Part shown: one piece after another, positions 1-13,900 of the stretch
Layout of the letters: the number at the start of each line of letters is the position of its first letter
Position numbering within the stretch: the first letter of the stretch is position 1
DNA from: Bimastos eiseni
Taxonomy: Eukaryota > Annelida > Clitellata > Crassiclitellata > Lumbricidae
Assembly: GCA_959347315.1 (NCBI GenBank)
Contig: OY365814.1
Location: 35,404,921-35,468,920 of the forward strand
Direction: 5' to 3'
DNA length: 64,000 nucleotides
Notes under the pieces: model-generated
The model's input: the letters and a program-made list of their open reading frames with translations, nothing else
Told to the model about the DNA's origin: nothing
The model's database searches: none
Program-made: the position numbers and the translations under genes

Positions 1-89
1 ATATGTACCGAGTGAGTATCGTCGGATTCATGCGACTTGGGTTGGTCACCAGTTGGTCCTCCTCCTCACCATTTCATGCATTTTTATGA

Positions 90-365
90 GTAATTAGTCA
101 TTTATATGGGTCACTAGTAATTTATATAAGGGTTAGGGTTAGGGTTAGTAATTTATATGAGTAATTGGTAATTTATATGAGTAATTAGTAATTTATATGA
201 GGCATTAGTAATTTATACGAGTAATTGGTAATTTCTATGAGGCATCAATAATTTATATGAGTTATTAATAATTTATATAAGTAATTGGTAATTTATATGA
301 GTAATTAGTAATTTATATGAGGCATTAGTAATTTATATGAGTGATTGGTAATTTATATGAGAACT
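90..365. repeat. AT-rich minisatellite
   Basis: About a dozen imperfect copies of a 19-20 bp unit of the form TAATTTATATGAGTAATTG, alternating with a GGCATTA variant. No coding potential is seen. Confidence 0.85.
131..149 (+). repeat. short interstitial TTAGGG run
   Basis: Three consecutive GGGTTA units interrupt the AT-rich minisatellite. It is too short to call a telomere relic with confidence, but it has the same strand polarity as the arrays further right. Confidence 0.6.
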
Positions 366-370
366 TACAA

Positions 371-904
371 TCCTCTGATAATGGATTGCAAGGGGACTTT
401 GCACTGTTTTTTTATCCGCTCCCTTTGCCTTGGTGTAAAGAGTGTACCTTACAATTCACGCATAATAATTTATACACACCTACCTAAATCGGCGTTTGCA
501 AAATCTATATAGTTATTATTCGTCTGAATTATACTACCCTCCTCCGCGGATCAGTGATGATTAATAAATTGGCATCGATCTCACGAAATGCAAGTGATGC
601 AGCCGCTTGGACACTTGAAGTAGTCCTCAATGCGTAGCGTGTTCAGTTAGAATGAGTTGCCTCACTATTCAAGCCTTCACCCGATTTCCAAACGCACAGG
701 CCACAGAGAATCGCTGAAACGAAGAAAATGGAAATTGTGTGAATTGGATATTATTTATTGGGAGAATGGAAAGGCAAAAGTTTGGATTGTTTCTAGTAAT
801 TGTTAGTAAACATTTAAAAAATAATTTTCATGATTCTGCTAGAGCCTTTCATTTTGAAGAATGAATAAATAAGACTGTTATAATTAGGCATATATTTTCT
901 CCTA
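371..904. other. no recognisable feature
   Basis: Unique-looking AT-rich sequence. I see no exon-like open frame with splice sites and no repeat structure. Confidence 0.5.
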
Positions 905-1030
905 TTGGTTCTAGGACAATTCGGAGCCGGGACAATTCGGTGTCGGACAATTCGGCGACGTGACAATTCGGCACCGGGACAATTCGGCGTCGTGACAATT
1001 CAGCGTGCGGATAATTTGACGCTGGGACAA
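905..1030. repeat. GACAATTCGGC minisatellite
   Basis: Seven imperfect copies of a 16-18 bp unit with the core GACAATTCGGC. The short open frames across it are by-products of the repeat. The style resembles the GGCGCAGGACGTTTT repeats that form the termini of the element near 33.7 kb, so it may be one end of a decayed non-autonomous DNA transposon. Confidence 0.7.
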
Positions 1031-1194
1031 AAAACCAAATGACCAAAAAACCAACATGTTTGCAGCCCTGCTTCGATGATCCCAAATTTGACACCGAGGT
1101 TTTACAAAGAAATTAAAAAAGATGAATTCAGTAAAATTTGTAATAAAGTTTCGCATTTTAATGTTTGATGTGATGATGTGATGTAAAATTTCGT

Positions 1195-1262
1195 CGACCC
1201 CTGTCCTCGTCACACATCGTCACAAATGACCCCCTCCCCTAAGCGCGTGACGTCATTTATGG
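1195..1262 (-). repeat. solo end of a dispersed repeat (GTCCATAAATGACGTCACGC type)
   Basis: On the minus strand this reads GTCCATAAATGACGTCACGC followed by a G-rich stretch and a TGTGACGATGTGTGACGAGG segment. The same modules occur at 5277-5340, so this is a second copy of that repeat end. The other end was not found nearby. Confidence 0.6.
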
Positions 1263-2814
1263 ACGGTGTCAGTGTAGCTACAAGAATACCGTTACACTCG
1301 GTGCCAGACCATGCGAAAGAACTTACAATACTTCCCTGAAAATAATAGGGGACTTTGTTATGTTTTTTATAATCTCTAACCTCTGTGATAGTTGTGGTAT
1401 GTCAAAGTTTTATTTTTTCATTTGGTGTCACACTAAGAATAAACTCGTTTCAAAGCGATGATGATCCGTTCGGCTGTTCTGGTCTGTTGAATCGTGTCTT
1501 CATTGTGTTTCAGGTAGGAAATTCGACTTCGGAAAGACTTATGGCGACTCTACGAGGTCTTTGGAAGTGTGTTACCACGACAAAAATTGCTATGGAGACT
1601 ACGTGACCTCCAGAGGGTTGCAACCAAATCAGGTCATCTCCTAAGACGACGACATTGGAAATGACGCCAGACACCAGAGCAAACGACGGACCGTCACCCG
1701 AACCTCTTTCCCGTCATAGCTACTCTATATTGGCAAACCTTTTCGCTCACCAGAGTACGCTGCTTTGCAATTATACAGAACATCCATTCTATGCTGTTGT
1801 TGAGAATTTCTACCTTCTTCTTAAGGACCCTATAGTATACAATCATGCCTAATTATGCAAATTTTAGTGTAAATTAATTTGTTTTTTAATTGCATGGCAA
1901 ACTACGTTTTCACGATTATTCGATGACAGAAGGCAAAAGGCTCGACCACATATCGTCTAACAGAACATCGTCTATCCTATATTCCTTCCAGTTGACGTTT
2001 CTCTCATTAGCCTAACTTATGTGACAGCACTCATTAGACATAACTTATGTCTTTAGAGGAAATGGATAATTTGGATTATCTGGAAGTTGTGAAAACGTTG
2101 ATTTCCATCAGTAAGAGTCGCAATTGCAATCTATGTCCAACCCGAATTATTTCTCAAGTTATTGTAATACTTCTTTTCGAATTTATTACAATGTCCACAA
2201 GCTTTTAATCTCTTTTAACATCTCATTGATTTACTAGATTTGTAGAAATTTATTGTTAATTTGTGCGAATAGTCAGTTTGGGTTGAACCCTGCTTTTGCC
2301 TAAATCAGATGGAAAGAAGTGATAGGGCCTATGACTGACAGTGGGGTGAATGTTCTGCGTTTGAAAATGATCCTACAAGGACAGGAAATTTGCAGCTAAG
2401 AGGGTACATCGCCGACCAACGACCACTATCTGAAGCCAGGTATGGCAGCGTAACTCATCATCCGCCCCATTTGTCCCGAGGACCTGTTAGGCACAGGACC
2501 GGAAAGTCCCTATGTAACGCTGTCAATAGTTTTTGGGCGATAATTGGGCTCTAGAAATTTTCACATCCTGTTGACATAACAAGCTGACTAGTTGTGTATA
2601 CGTGAATAAGCTGGTGAAAATGGCAGAGGAGATGGATAAGTTGAAAGATCTGGAAAAAGATGGTCGCATGAAAATGGTGAAGGAGACGAAGAAGGAGGAA
2701 GGTTTAGCTGCATGAGCACCAGCTCCAGCAGACATCTAGATGTATGGAGAGCGTTTTTGCTGTAATCAATAACGACATCCACAATCCCTCTGCAGATAGC
2801 AGGACCGTGTCTGT
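1263..2814. other. no recognisable gene
   Basis: Short open frames only, none with a recognisable domain or a convincing splice context. Confidence 0.45.
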
Positions 2815-2859
2815 GTGTGTGTCTCTCTCACTGGTTCTCTGTCTCTCTCTCACTCTCTG

Positions 2860-2890
<31 letters not shown>

Positions 2891-2945
2891 TTCACTCTCT
2901 CTGTCTCTCTCTCTCTCTCAGTCTGCATGTTCAGCTCTTAGTCTC
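2815..2945. repeat. CT-rich microsatellite
   Basis: Runs of CTCT and CTGT over about 130 bp. The serine/leucine-rich open frames on both strands come from the repeat and are not genes. Confidence 0.9.
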
Positions 2946-2999
2946 TCTCCCAGGGCATATTGTATCCGCAAAATAGAGAACAATGCAAGACGCTCTTCC

Positions 3000-3560
3000 A
3001 TTACTCTGGTCATTTAACTTCCATCTACTATCCAATCATTACGGTCATTTAATTTCCATCTCCTTTCTACTTTCCAATCATTATGGTCAATTAACTTCCA
3101 TCTCCTTTCTACTTTCCAATCATCTGGTCATTTAACTTTCATCTCCTTTCTACTTTCTACTTTCCAATCATCTGGTCATTTAACTTCCTATTCCTTATCT
3201 CCCTACCTATCATCTTATTATTTAACTTCCATCTACTTTCCATTAATCTGGTCATTTAACTTCCATCTACTATCCAATCATTACGGTCATTTAATTTCCA
3301 TCTCCTTTCTACTTTCCAATCATTATGATCATTTAACTTCCATCTCCTTTCTACTTTCCAATCATCTGGTCATTTAACTTTCATCTCCTTTCTAATTTGA
3401 AATCATCTGGTCATTTAACTTCCATCTCCTTTCTTCTTTCCAATCATCTGGTCATTTAACTTTCATCTCCTTTCTACTTTCCAATCATCTGGTCATTTAA
3501 CTTTCATCTCCTTTCTACTTTCCAATCATCTGGTCATTTAACTTCCATCTCCTATATTTC
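3000..3560. repeat. 41-bp minisatellite
   Basis: About 13 imperfect tandem copies of a unit of roughly 41 bp, with cores GGTCATTTAACTTCCATCTC and CTTTCTACTTTCCAATCATC. Confidence 0.9.
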
Positions 3561-3626
3561 ATTGATATTCACAGGTACCTCTCTCGATTTCTGCAATTGT
3601 TCTATTCATGAGAAGCACTGCAGTCA

Positions 3627-3680
3627 TCCACATGCTCCTCCTCCTCCTCCTCCTCCTCATCATCATCATCATCATCGCTG
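3627..3680. repeat. CTC/CAT trinucleotide repeat
   Basis: A run of CTC triplets passes directly into ATC triplets. The acidic open frame on the minus strand is a consequence of this. Confidence 0.8.
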
Positions 3681-3699
3681 TCCTTTGGAATAGCCGCAT

Positions 3700-4630
3700 C
3701 TTCTGCGCATTTCATTAGCAGCGACGACACGACCACACAGCTGCAGCAGCGCATGGGCCGCGGCGTCACTGGCCATCGATGCAATGACACACTAAGCCGA
3801 GGCTGCGCCTGCTGCTGCTAGCGCTGCTTGTGCAGCTGCAACTGCTTCTACTGCTGTTGCTGACTCTCTTTGACGAGCATCTACGATGCATCCATTTTCT
3901 ACGTTGTCCGTGTTTTACGCGACATTAGGCTCGTCATAGTCGTAATTATTATAGTCGATGTTTAGGCGTTTTAGTCCAGCGTTTAATGATATCAACATTG
4001 TCTTGTATTTGGGACGAGGAAGACTCGGAGTTGCTGGTCGACCGAAGGTTGTTCACACGACCGCCATATAAATCTGATCAATGACGATCAATAGCAAATT
4101 CCGTAAGTAGATATATGGCTTGTATCGACTGTCAGTTTAAAACTCAAGATTCAACCGTAACCTTTCCTTGATCTATCTATCTTCGATCATTATATTTGTC
4201 CCTCAATTTGGTCGTTTGGTTTTTCTGCGCCGCCGCCTCTTTTCCAATATAGGCCTTAAAGCTAACATCGGCTTGACCTCCCACATTTTGACCTGTCACC
4301 GAAACGAAACGGCAAGCTGAGCTATTGCGGATTTGATGTGGTATATCGCTGGTGAATAACTTACTTTCCATGACGTGTCTTTTGTAGGTGCAGAGAATAC
4401 ATTGGAGATATGCATTACATTACATTACATTGCAACCAAGGCCTTCTTCCTGTTCATAGACGAAAACCATTTTCTAAACCTTATCCGTCCTCAAATTTCT
4501 TACACTTCAGCGTTCCATCGGTGTATTCTGCTTGGTCATCTCAGCCATAAAGTCTGTGGCTCGCGATATTCTTCCAAGCATTAGGACGGATATTGTGAAA
4601 ATTTTTATTTTGATGTGATGTTTCCTTTCA
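3700..4630. other. upstream region of the receptor gene
   Basis: No coding exon recognised. A good splice acceptor (TTTCCTTTCAG) ends at 4631, about 100 bp before the receptor start codon, so an untranslated 5' exon probably lies somewhere in this stretch. I cannot place it or the promoter. Confidence 0.35.
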
Positions 4631-4732
4631 GCAGAAACGCCGGGACGGACTCATCAAGGTTGTTCTCTGCAGCCATTACAACAATAGGATCATCACCAAC
4701 AAAACACCACCACCAGCAGCAGCAGCTGGGCT

Positions 4733-4951
4733 ATGTGGCGCTGTATGTTGGGCAGTTCTGTGTCAGTCGTCTCTGTTCCGTCTCTGTTGCTATGGATCGT
4801 AACTATGGGCGTGGCCAGTCCGGATGCTAGGCGTCTCTATGACGACAAACTGAAGAAGAATGGATACAACAAACTGATTCGACCGGTGGGAAACACATCC
4901 GACACACTCGTCGTCAAAGTTGGTCTCCGATTGACACAGATCATCGATGTC
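4733..4951 (+). CDS. nAChR coding exon 1 (signal peptide and N-terminus)
   Basis: Encodes residues 1-73. It has a hydrophobic leader ending near GVAS, then a typical mature start (PDARRLYDD) and [12 protein letters not shown], ending at LRLTQIIDV. The donor GTGCGT follows immediately. The exon ends in phase 0 after IIDV, the conserved nAChR boundary. The ATG is the first in frame and directly precedes the leader. Confidence 0.88.
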
Positions 4952-7900
4952 GTGCGTATACCTTTTGGGAAGGGACGGGTGGAGGAGGACGAGGAGGAGG
5001 AGGAGGAGCAGAATGGGGAATATGATGATGAGGAGGAGTATGAGAAGGAGTATGAAAAGGAGGAGGAGTATGAGAAGGAGTATGAGAAGGAGGAGAAGGA
5101 TTGACGGGTGGAGGATTAAGAGTAGCCTTAGGAGAGGGAAGAACGGGGAAGATGGATTAACGCTTCCCGCAGATTCACTCTTCTTCATTGAACCAGTGAT
5201 AAATTTCAACACTTAATTACATGATACCCCTTTCTTACTGACGCTAATCTTAACGCGAATCATTTGCTTTTAAGGGGCGTCCATAAATGACATAACGCGC
5301 CTAGGGTTAGGGTCACATATTTGTGACGATGTGTGACGAGGGGGTCTAAGAAATCACGTCATCACATCAAGCATCAAGATACGCAATTTCGATAAAAACT
5401 TAAACTCGGTTGCCACAATTTGACAGCACTATTTTGATTATTGCAACCTAAATCATTGGATTGTTTACTTTTACGCTTGGTGTCAATTTTTGGGTTGTGT
5501 GAGGCACGCTGAGACAGCCATTCTGCACATATATTTTGGAACGCATAATGAGTGTAATAATTATGCTTTCTAATCATAGGCCTACTTTCTCTGTTTCTTC
5601 GTTCTAGGCCTACTATATAGCTTTAAGTATTTTTAAAACAGAGAGTTTTTTCTTGATAGTTATAAGAGTATTTTTATGTAACATTCTGGATATATGGTTT
5701 TCGAGGTTGGGGGGAAGAGCTTTATGGCATCATATTTGAGGAGTTGAGACTTTTGTAAAGGCGCGTGACGAGGGGACCAGCCAGTCAATCAATCAATGTC
5801 AATTTAATATAGCGCCAATTCCAGGTATCTACTCATAGACGTTCCCGGTCTGACTACGGCTGAAAAAACGGATTTCAATTAAAAGTAAAATGCATTCTCG
5901 GAATTTCTTGCCTTAACTCGCGGGTTCGTTTCGACCCTAATTGGGTCTCCTTTGCATCCTTCTCTCTGCTCTTATTTCGCTCCAACGTAAATTGGTTAAT
6001 TAGTTGTCATTTATCATTTCTTGGCTGTGAAATTGTGTTAATTGTCTATTGTTTGGCCAAATAAATTTATTTGACTTGATTTGATTTGAACTGTAATCTT
6101 CAACTTTAATTTCCTTCAGTTAAAATTACCGAACTCCAAGGATCGTGACACGTCCTCTTTCTTTTCTGAATTTTCTTTATTCACAACATAATATACAGTG
6201 CCTTAACTAGTGTAAAAATTAAAACATAAAACGACCGTCCGTGTCCTTCGGAAGTCAGAGCAGCAACTGTTCGATTACAAGCAATCAACCGTCTAATCAA
6301 TACATTATGTTAGCCACCTCATTCGCCCCTAACCGCCCTTCCAAACAGTCAAATTACTTGCTTGTGCCTTTAGTGTTTAAATAAACAATATTAAACGATA
6401 TTAAACAAACATAGACTGACATGAACTTTCACGTTCACGCAAACAAGCGAGAAAACATAAGCCCATGGCACAGAAATCAGTCTCACTGTCGCACCAGACA
6501 AAAATGGGGATGTGGTCAAAATTCGCCCAAAGATGCGTGACGTTATTCATGGACGGCCCCTTACATAATCACAGTTGGGCTATGGAACTATTTTGCACCT
6601 ACATGTATATCCAAAATTAACTCCTATTCCTGCATTCAATACTTCGGCAGTCGTTTTCAAGTCTGCTAGATCAAGTCCAAATGAGTTCAATATTCTTCTA
6701 CCGTTATTTTGAACATTGATGCTCACGTGGCAACTAACTTTATCCAAGATCTTAACAGGTTAGATATCACACATGTTGCTTACTTACTACTCTGTATAAT
6801 TTAGTGACTGCACTCCTTCACTCCCTTTCTACGTCCCCTCCCCTCCTTTCCTATTGGGCAGAGGCGTCGATCTGTGTTCAATTTTGTAGGAGCTCAAAAT
6901 ATGAAAAATAACTGAAATAAGGTTAGACGTTGACTTGAATGAAAAGGGGTAGCAAATAGAAGGTAATAATGATGAATCTGTATTCAGAGGCGTATATCCC
7001 CTAAGTCATTGGAGCAACTTCCCCGACCATCCGCTTCCATTCGCCGTTCCCACCAAATCCTTTATATAACCCAAGTTAAGACTTTAAAAATACTGGGCGT
7101 TCTCCTTCAAGATAAGCTCAAACTCACCGCTCACATTGACCATCTCACAGCGACTTGGACCTTCTCTTTTTAAGCTATCAGAAAACTTAAACAGATGGTC
7201 TTTCTTTCTCTTCTATTCATAACAAAACCACATTGCCAAAATGTTATATGCTCCTGATTCTTGTGGAGTCTAACCCTAGTTTCTGATATAGTACCCATGG
7301 AATAACTCCTAAAAAATAGCCAACAGCCTAGGTTACATAGAGCAATACTTTCCAACAGTCTCTAAACTTGCCCACATGGCAGACGCCAAACTCCTTTTCT
7401 CAATTTTACACAACCCCAAACCTGTTCTTCATCAACTTCTACCCTCACTCCGTCCTCCATTCACCAATTAAGACCTAGAGCAGAGCCATGTTCTCCTACT
7501 AAAAGACAACTTTAAATTTACCCCACTCCCATGATCAAATGACTGATGATCGGCATGCATTCATTCATTCATTCACTTCCGAAATTTGATACCGCTCTTC
7601 TTCCAACATCGTTTTGCTCAGAAGTGCATACACATGCCTCGACGGCGCAATTGCAGTTGTACTGCAGAGCAATGGTGCCCGAAGGACTTGCTCCTGGCCC
7701 TGCATACCTTTATGCCAAGAATTGTGACTACATCGTGGAAGTGAAAGAATAGCCCATCGGCATTTACAGATGCTTCGCCCTGGTTTCATTTCATTTAGAC
7801 TGCTCAATAACTGCAGAACCATCTAGTTAGACATAAGACTGTCTGTACGTCTGTTGCTTGCCTCTTTCAGGAATTATGCCTACTATGTTTATTTTTTGCA

Positions 7901-10900
7901 CACATTGTATTGGGGGAGAATAAGCAATGCTTGAGCACTCTGGCACAACATTGTGGGTGCTCCAGTTTGCCAGAGCTCCAATGGATCGACGCCTCTGCTA
8001 TTGGATCAATTGAAGTGAAAGCGACTCTCTGCCTTAACCCTGGAAAAGTGAGGTAGTTAGTCACACCCTCAAATGCAGACCTCAAAGTTGGACACGTTCT
8101 ATGCCACTACATCTTTTCCTGCTGTGAACTACGATAGCGGTTTCGATTGTGAGGCTGCAAATGCACAAATAGTTATAATGTCCAGAGCATCTGTTGCCTG
8201 CTTCTTCTGCTTCTATAGAAGCCTTTGACTCTTCGTCAATTGCAAACGTCCGACATACGTCGCCATTCCTCTTGCTACTGTGCATGAGGTTGTTAACTAA
8301 GTTAACCCTACGTCTATTATAGCACAGCGTTAAATTTCAGATTCTATTTGCTCTGCCGTTTTAGTTAAATGTGATTGATGAAAATTTCCTAAGAGTGATT
8401 TTATGTCCCTTTCTAAATTGTCCTAGGACGAGAAGAATCAAATAATGACAACAAACGTTTGGTTGGAACAGGTAAGAATCGGTCGTCGGCTGTGGTTCTG
8501 TCTGGGTTAGAGTTTTTCAATTCATGTGCAACTTGCTATTAATGACTTCTACATATGGTCATTTGTACAGTGATGGAATTCAATTCTGTGCTACATTTGC
8601 ACAGTAAGGGAATTCAATTCTGAAAACTTGTGGCAGAAAAGAAAAGAGAAAATTGAAACAACTGATTCTGACCATCGTTGAACAGAAGAAAACGCGACTG
8701 AAAATATTGTGTCTTTGATCGCTGTGTACTAATCTAGCCTTCACTTAATAGCAGCAGTTACCTTGTTCGGCCAAATACGAATGACAATTACGAATGGTAG
8801 CTGATGACAGACTGCGATATGCCTAAAGAATAGGCACACAGATAATTAATATAGTCAAGGCTACTCGAGCCTTCAATTACATGGCTTTAAATAAGAAAGT
8901 AATTTTCCTTCTACACTGTAACTAAAAGTTCTGCAAGTTTACTTGCAGAAAGAACGTCTTGAATTGCTTATAGTCTGTCTTTCTACAAGAGAAGCGTCGT
9001 GATTTGAATGCATGAAGTTAGATATTCTTCAGCTTAAGCATGCATTAATTTTAATCAATGACTAACTTATGCTAGTTTGAAACTTTCAGAATAGTTAGTA
9101 GCCTATATAGTGCAAGCGACATTATTATTTCGCAACTAGTTCGACAGCTAAGTACGTCAAAATAATGATTTTTCTCAGATCAACATGTTCTTTATTGCTA
9201 GATCTGTCCGCACTGGAGTTTGCTAATATTATGTGATCTTTTCAGAACAATTAAAACACTGTTAATGTTAAATTCACAAACTCGAACAAGTTAAGACTTA
9301 TCACCTTATGTGCATAGAATCGGAAGCTGTAAGAAAGCATAAATCACAAGGGAAATTGCGCAGTGCTACGGTATTACTATAGCCTACAGCAGCTCTCATT
9401 TCGGCCCTGAGCCAATCGAATACGAATATTTTGTATGGCATAATAGCTATAGGATCGATATATGCAGCAGATGAGTTTGTGTTGTGTTCAACCCTTGTAG
9501 CAATGGTATGACTACAAACTGACATGGATTCCAGAGGATTACGGAAGCGTGGAGAGATTATACGTTCCATCGGATGAAATTTGGCTGCCAGATATTGTTC
9601 TCTATAACAGGCAAGAACAGACTTAACGACGACGGATTCTCCTCGTTTTATAGTCTGTCGTACAACAACATCGTCTTTGAAGACGCAGTTTCCTGCATAG
9701 CATAGGCAATGTTAACCTATTAATCAGAGTTTACATTTGGGCTATAGAACTATTTTGCACCTACATACATGTCCGATATGTAATGGCTTCTATTCCTGTA
9801 AGCATTCCTCCGACAACTAGGCCTAATTATAGAACCGTCGTCTGTGGCCGAACCAATACTTGTGTGAGTTCTCAGTTAAATGCGCCGGTTGTCCATATGC
9901 AAGAAATAAAATTCCAAATGACATAGTACGTGTTTCAAATAGTGTTCGTAATTTTTATTTGAAAAATAGTAAAATCGCACGTCAGCATTCATTTCGCCTG
10001 AATTATCACAAGTCAGACAATTATGTGCACCTATCGTCTTCTATTTAACAAGTTAAGTTTACGATTTTCAATCTAAATTGTTTTGCTACATCGCTGCTCA
10101 GTAGCTCTTTATTTATGTATTTAGAGGGAAAGGGTAGCTCGATTAGTCTAAAAGGGATCGCCGAAACCTTTGGGGCCTTTTTTCTTCCCAATTGTTCCCA
10201 ATCCTCTTCATAATCAATGTGTGCATTTTACTCACATGTTCTTCCGTTTTTAATAAAAACATATTGTATTTAATGTACATTATATATATATATATTACAT
10301 ATCTGATGTGCTTTATTAGAGAGAGAGAGAGACAGACAGGCAGACAGACAGACAGACAGACAGAGACAGACAGAGAGAGATTATTTGAGGTTAGTTTTCA
10401 TTTCAGTGCTGACGGAAACTTTACAGTGAAGTTGATGACAAAAGCGACGATACATTCGACGGGTCTAGTGATCTGGAAACCACCGGCCATCTACAAAAGT
10501 CTCTGTCCAATCGATGTCGAGTACTTTCCATTCGATAAGCAACTGTGTACACTAAAGATCGGATCGTGGTCTTACGACGGTTATTCCGTCGACATTAAAC
10601 ACATGGGACTTCCTGACGACGCCAAAGATCTTGACACCATTGAAGATGGTCAGTTCATCATCATCATCGTCAACGTCATCATCACATCATCATTTCCTCT
10701 TACTAATTGTGCTTTCCAAATTTTCTTCCCATTCTTCTGTTTCTCCTCTTCATTTCTCCTGATTTTCTTTCATTCTTCTCTTTCTCCTCTTCATTTCTCC
10801 TGATTTTTCTTCATTCTTCTCTTTCTCTTCTTCATTTCTCCTGATTTTCTTTCATTCTTCTCTTTCTCCTCTTCATTTTTCCTGATTTTCCTTCATTCTT

Positions 10901-13900
10901 CTCTTTGTCCTCTTCATTTCTCCTGATTTTTCTTCATTCTTCTCTTTCTCTTCTTCATTTCTCCTGATTTTCTTTCATTCTTCTCTTTCTCCTCTTCATT
11001 TCTCCTGATTTTCCTTCATTCTTCTCTTTCTCCTCTTCATTTCTCCTGATTTTCTTTCATTCTTCTCTTTCTCCTCTTCATTTCTCCTGATTTTTCTTCA
11101 TTCTTCTCTTTCTCCTCTTCATTTCTCCTGATTTTCCTTCATTCTTCTCTTTCTCCTCTTCATTTCTCCTAATTTTTCCTTCCTTAAGTCTTCTCCGTAA
11201 CTTCCTCCTTTGTGCATTTTCCTTTTGATCATTCTCCCCTTCTCCTGGTTTCATGCTTCTTTTGACCTTCATCTTCTAACATTCACTTCCTTATCATCAT
11301 AATATTATAAAATATTCATACGACGTTTGTTGATCACCCTTCCTTTTCCCCTTCTCCTTTCTGTTCCCCTTCTCCTTTCTTTTCCCCTTCTCCTCCTTTT
11401 TCTTCCTTCTCTACCTTATCCTCCTGCTCTTTCTCTACTTGCTGTTCCTCCTACTCATTCTTCTCATTTTTATCTTTTTCCAAATGCTCCAGATCTCACT
11501 CCTCTTCCTCCTCCCCCTCTTCCTCATATTTTTATTTCAAACTTGAACTTGAAATGGATATTCGTATATGATTTTGAGCTGCAGGGTTAGCTTCTGGTAG
11601 GCCTACTTGTTCGCAGACGGAGGAATCTCCTTTTCTTCCTCTTCCTAGATAAGACAGTATACAAACGATAGCTGACTAAGACTCCATCCTCTTCCTCTTC
11701 TTTTTCTTCCTCTTCCTCCTCCTCCTTCTCGTCGTAATCCTCCTCCTCTTCCGTTTCTCGATTACTTTCTACAGCAATTCTTTGGAATTGTTAGTACGCT
11801 GTGTATGGATAACATACGTTGTTTTGAATGTATGTATTGGAATGAATGTACTATTCCTATTTGCATAGGAATAGATCTGGGCGATTACTACAAGAGCACA
11901 GAGTGGGATCTGCTGTCTGTCCCTGCGAAGAAGTACCAGAAGTTCTATCCATGCTGCTCAGAACCATATCCGGATATCAAGTTCAACATAACCATCCGCC
12001 GTAAAACGCTTTTCCATACAGTCAATCTAATTCTTCCCTGCGTGGCCATCTGCTCCGTTACTCTGCTGGTCTTCTATATTCCAGCGAATTCCGGAGAGAA
12101 GATAACAATGGGAATAACTATATTAAACTCGTTGAACATCTTCTTGCTTCTCGTCGCCGAGATAAATCCTCCGACTTCTCTGGCAACTCCGCTAATCGGA
12201 AAATACCTTCTCTTTACCATGGTGCTTGTAACTTGTTCAATAATTGTCACCGTCTTTGTGTTGAACATTCACTTTCGATCACCATCAACTCACGTCATGT
12301 CGCCCTGGATTCAAGAACTCTTTCTAAACGTACTACCACGACTATTGTTCATGCAGCGACCTCAGACAAAGCGCGTAAAGTTTCCAAAAGTGACTGTCAG
12401 GACTTGCGAAGGAGTCGAAGTTAGAGATTCCTACGGCGGAGGCATCAGTGGGGGCGGTGGCGTCATAGCCAACGCCAGCAGCGATGACGGTAGAGTCTCA
12501 ACACCTGCTGACGGGCACAGAGGAGAAGGAGGAGGAGATAACACGCGAGAAAATTTTGTTTTTGGCGGCGGAACGATATTTAGTTCCCGTGATTACATCA
12601 CCTCGTCCCATCCTTACGAGACATCGTCGTCATCTTATTGCGCGACTGCTGCTGCTGCTGCTGGTCTGGCAGGTGGTTGTGGCTCCCGACAACGAAACAC
12701 TCTGCCAACCACCGTCATGCAGGCAGTCATAGGGGTCAATTTCATAGCAGATCATCTTAAGCAACAGGAAGAATTCAATCGCGTAAGTTCGTCATCTTCC
12801 TACTTCTTGGCCATAATATTTGACGACCATCGCTTCCCTCTGACTTAATCTGTCGCCAGAGAACAATAATTATTCGGGCTCATTCGGCATAGACCTATTG
12901 AAAGGTTGAGACACTTGACGATGGGTCGTTGAGGTCATTGCTTCATTCTTCGCTTTCATCTGAAGTAAGGGCTTCTCATAACTATTAAAATGCCGCTCAC
13001 GCTCCCTTGCATCACACTACCTTGCATCACGCTCCCTTAGGATTAAGTTTAAGGTAGGGCTATCACAATGTTCTTATTTGCAAGTGAACTATCATTGGCG
13101 GGCGGTTAAGCAAGGAGGCAAAGTCCATTGCGAGGCTCAACTGATTGAAGGAGTAGAGGATTGAGAATTGCCATCGACCGACTTTGGTCTGGAAAGATTT
13201 GTTTCTTGAACGGGCGCAATATTAAGTTCATTAAACGAATAAACGAACGAATAAAGCATTTCATTGTGATAGGTGTTCAGTACACTTCACTGTTCACTGA
13301 GGCGGTGGAAGGAATGAGATTATTTGTTCGAAGTTTTAGTTGAGCAGAGTTCCACATGAATGTGCAAGGAATCCAACCTTTCAATAGGTCTAAGCCACAA
13401 AATTTTGTTTCTAAGAATAGTATAGAGCAGAAATTCCAGAGATAAGAGACCATGAATTGCAGGATATAGTCATGAAGGTCTGCACTTATCTTTATTAACA
13501 GCAAGGGAATGAGAGTAAATCAATGGAGGGTGAGAAACATCTAGAAACAATCATTTTGGGGAGATGAGATTCAGAATTTGATGTAACTGCATTTTTCATT
13601 CGATAGCAGGCGGTAGGAACCATTCTGTAGGTCTGCCAACGAGGCTGTTCCCGAAACAGTCGTTTCTTTCCTTGGCCAGTGGCCTTACGGTTGTGGTTGT
13701 GAGCCTTCAGAATAAGGGCGTCAATCCCTACCCTTGAGTGATGGACCCAAGCGTCAGGAAGGCAAGATATTGCCCCTAGGCCTCCAGACACCCTCTTCTG
13801 GACGTCCCTGCTTCAGAGGAGAGTTGACAACAAAATGCTTAAATGACCGTCTAAGGACTCTTTATGGTCTGTCTGGTAAGGAAGAATGTCTTTATGTTTG

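Noticed and set aside
10192..10803. A 203-codon open frame starting upstream of receptor exon 4
   Set aside because: Only 10407-10648 is coding; the frame runs through a microsatellite and both flanking introns.
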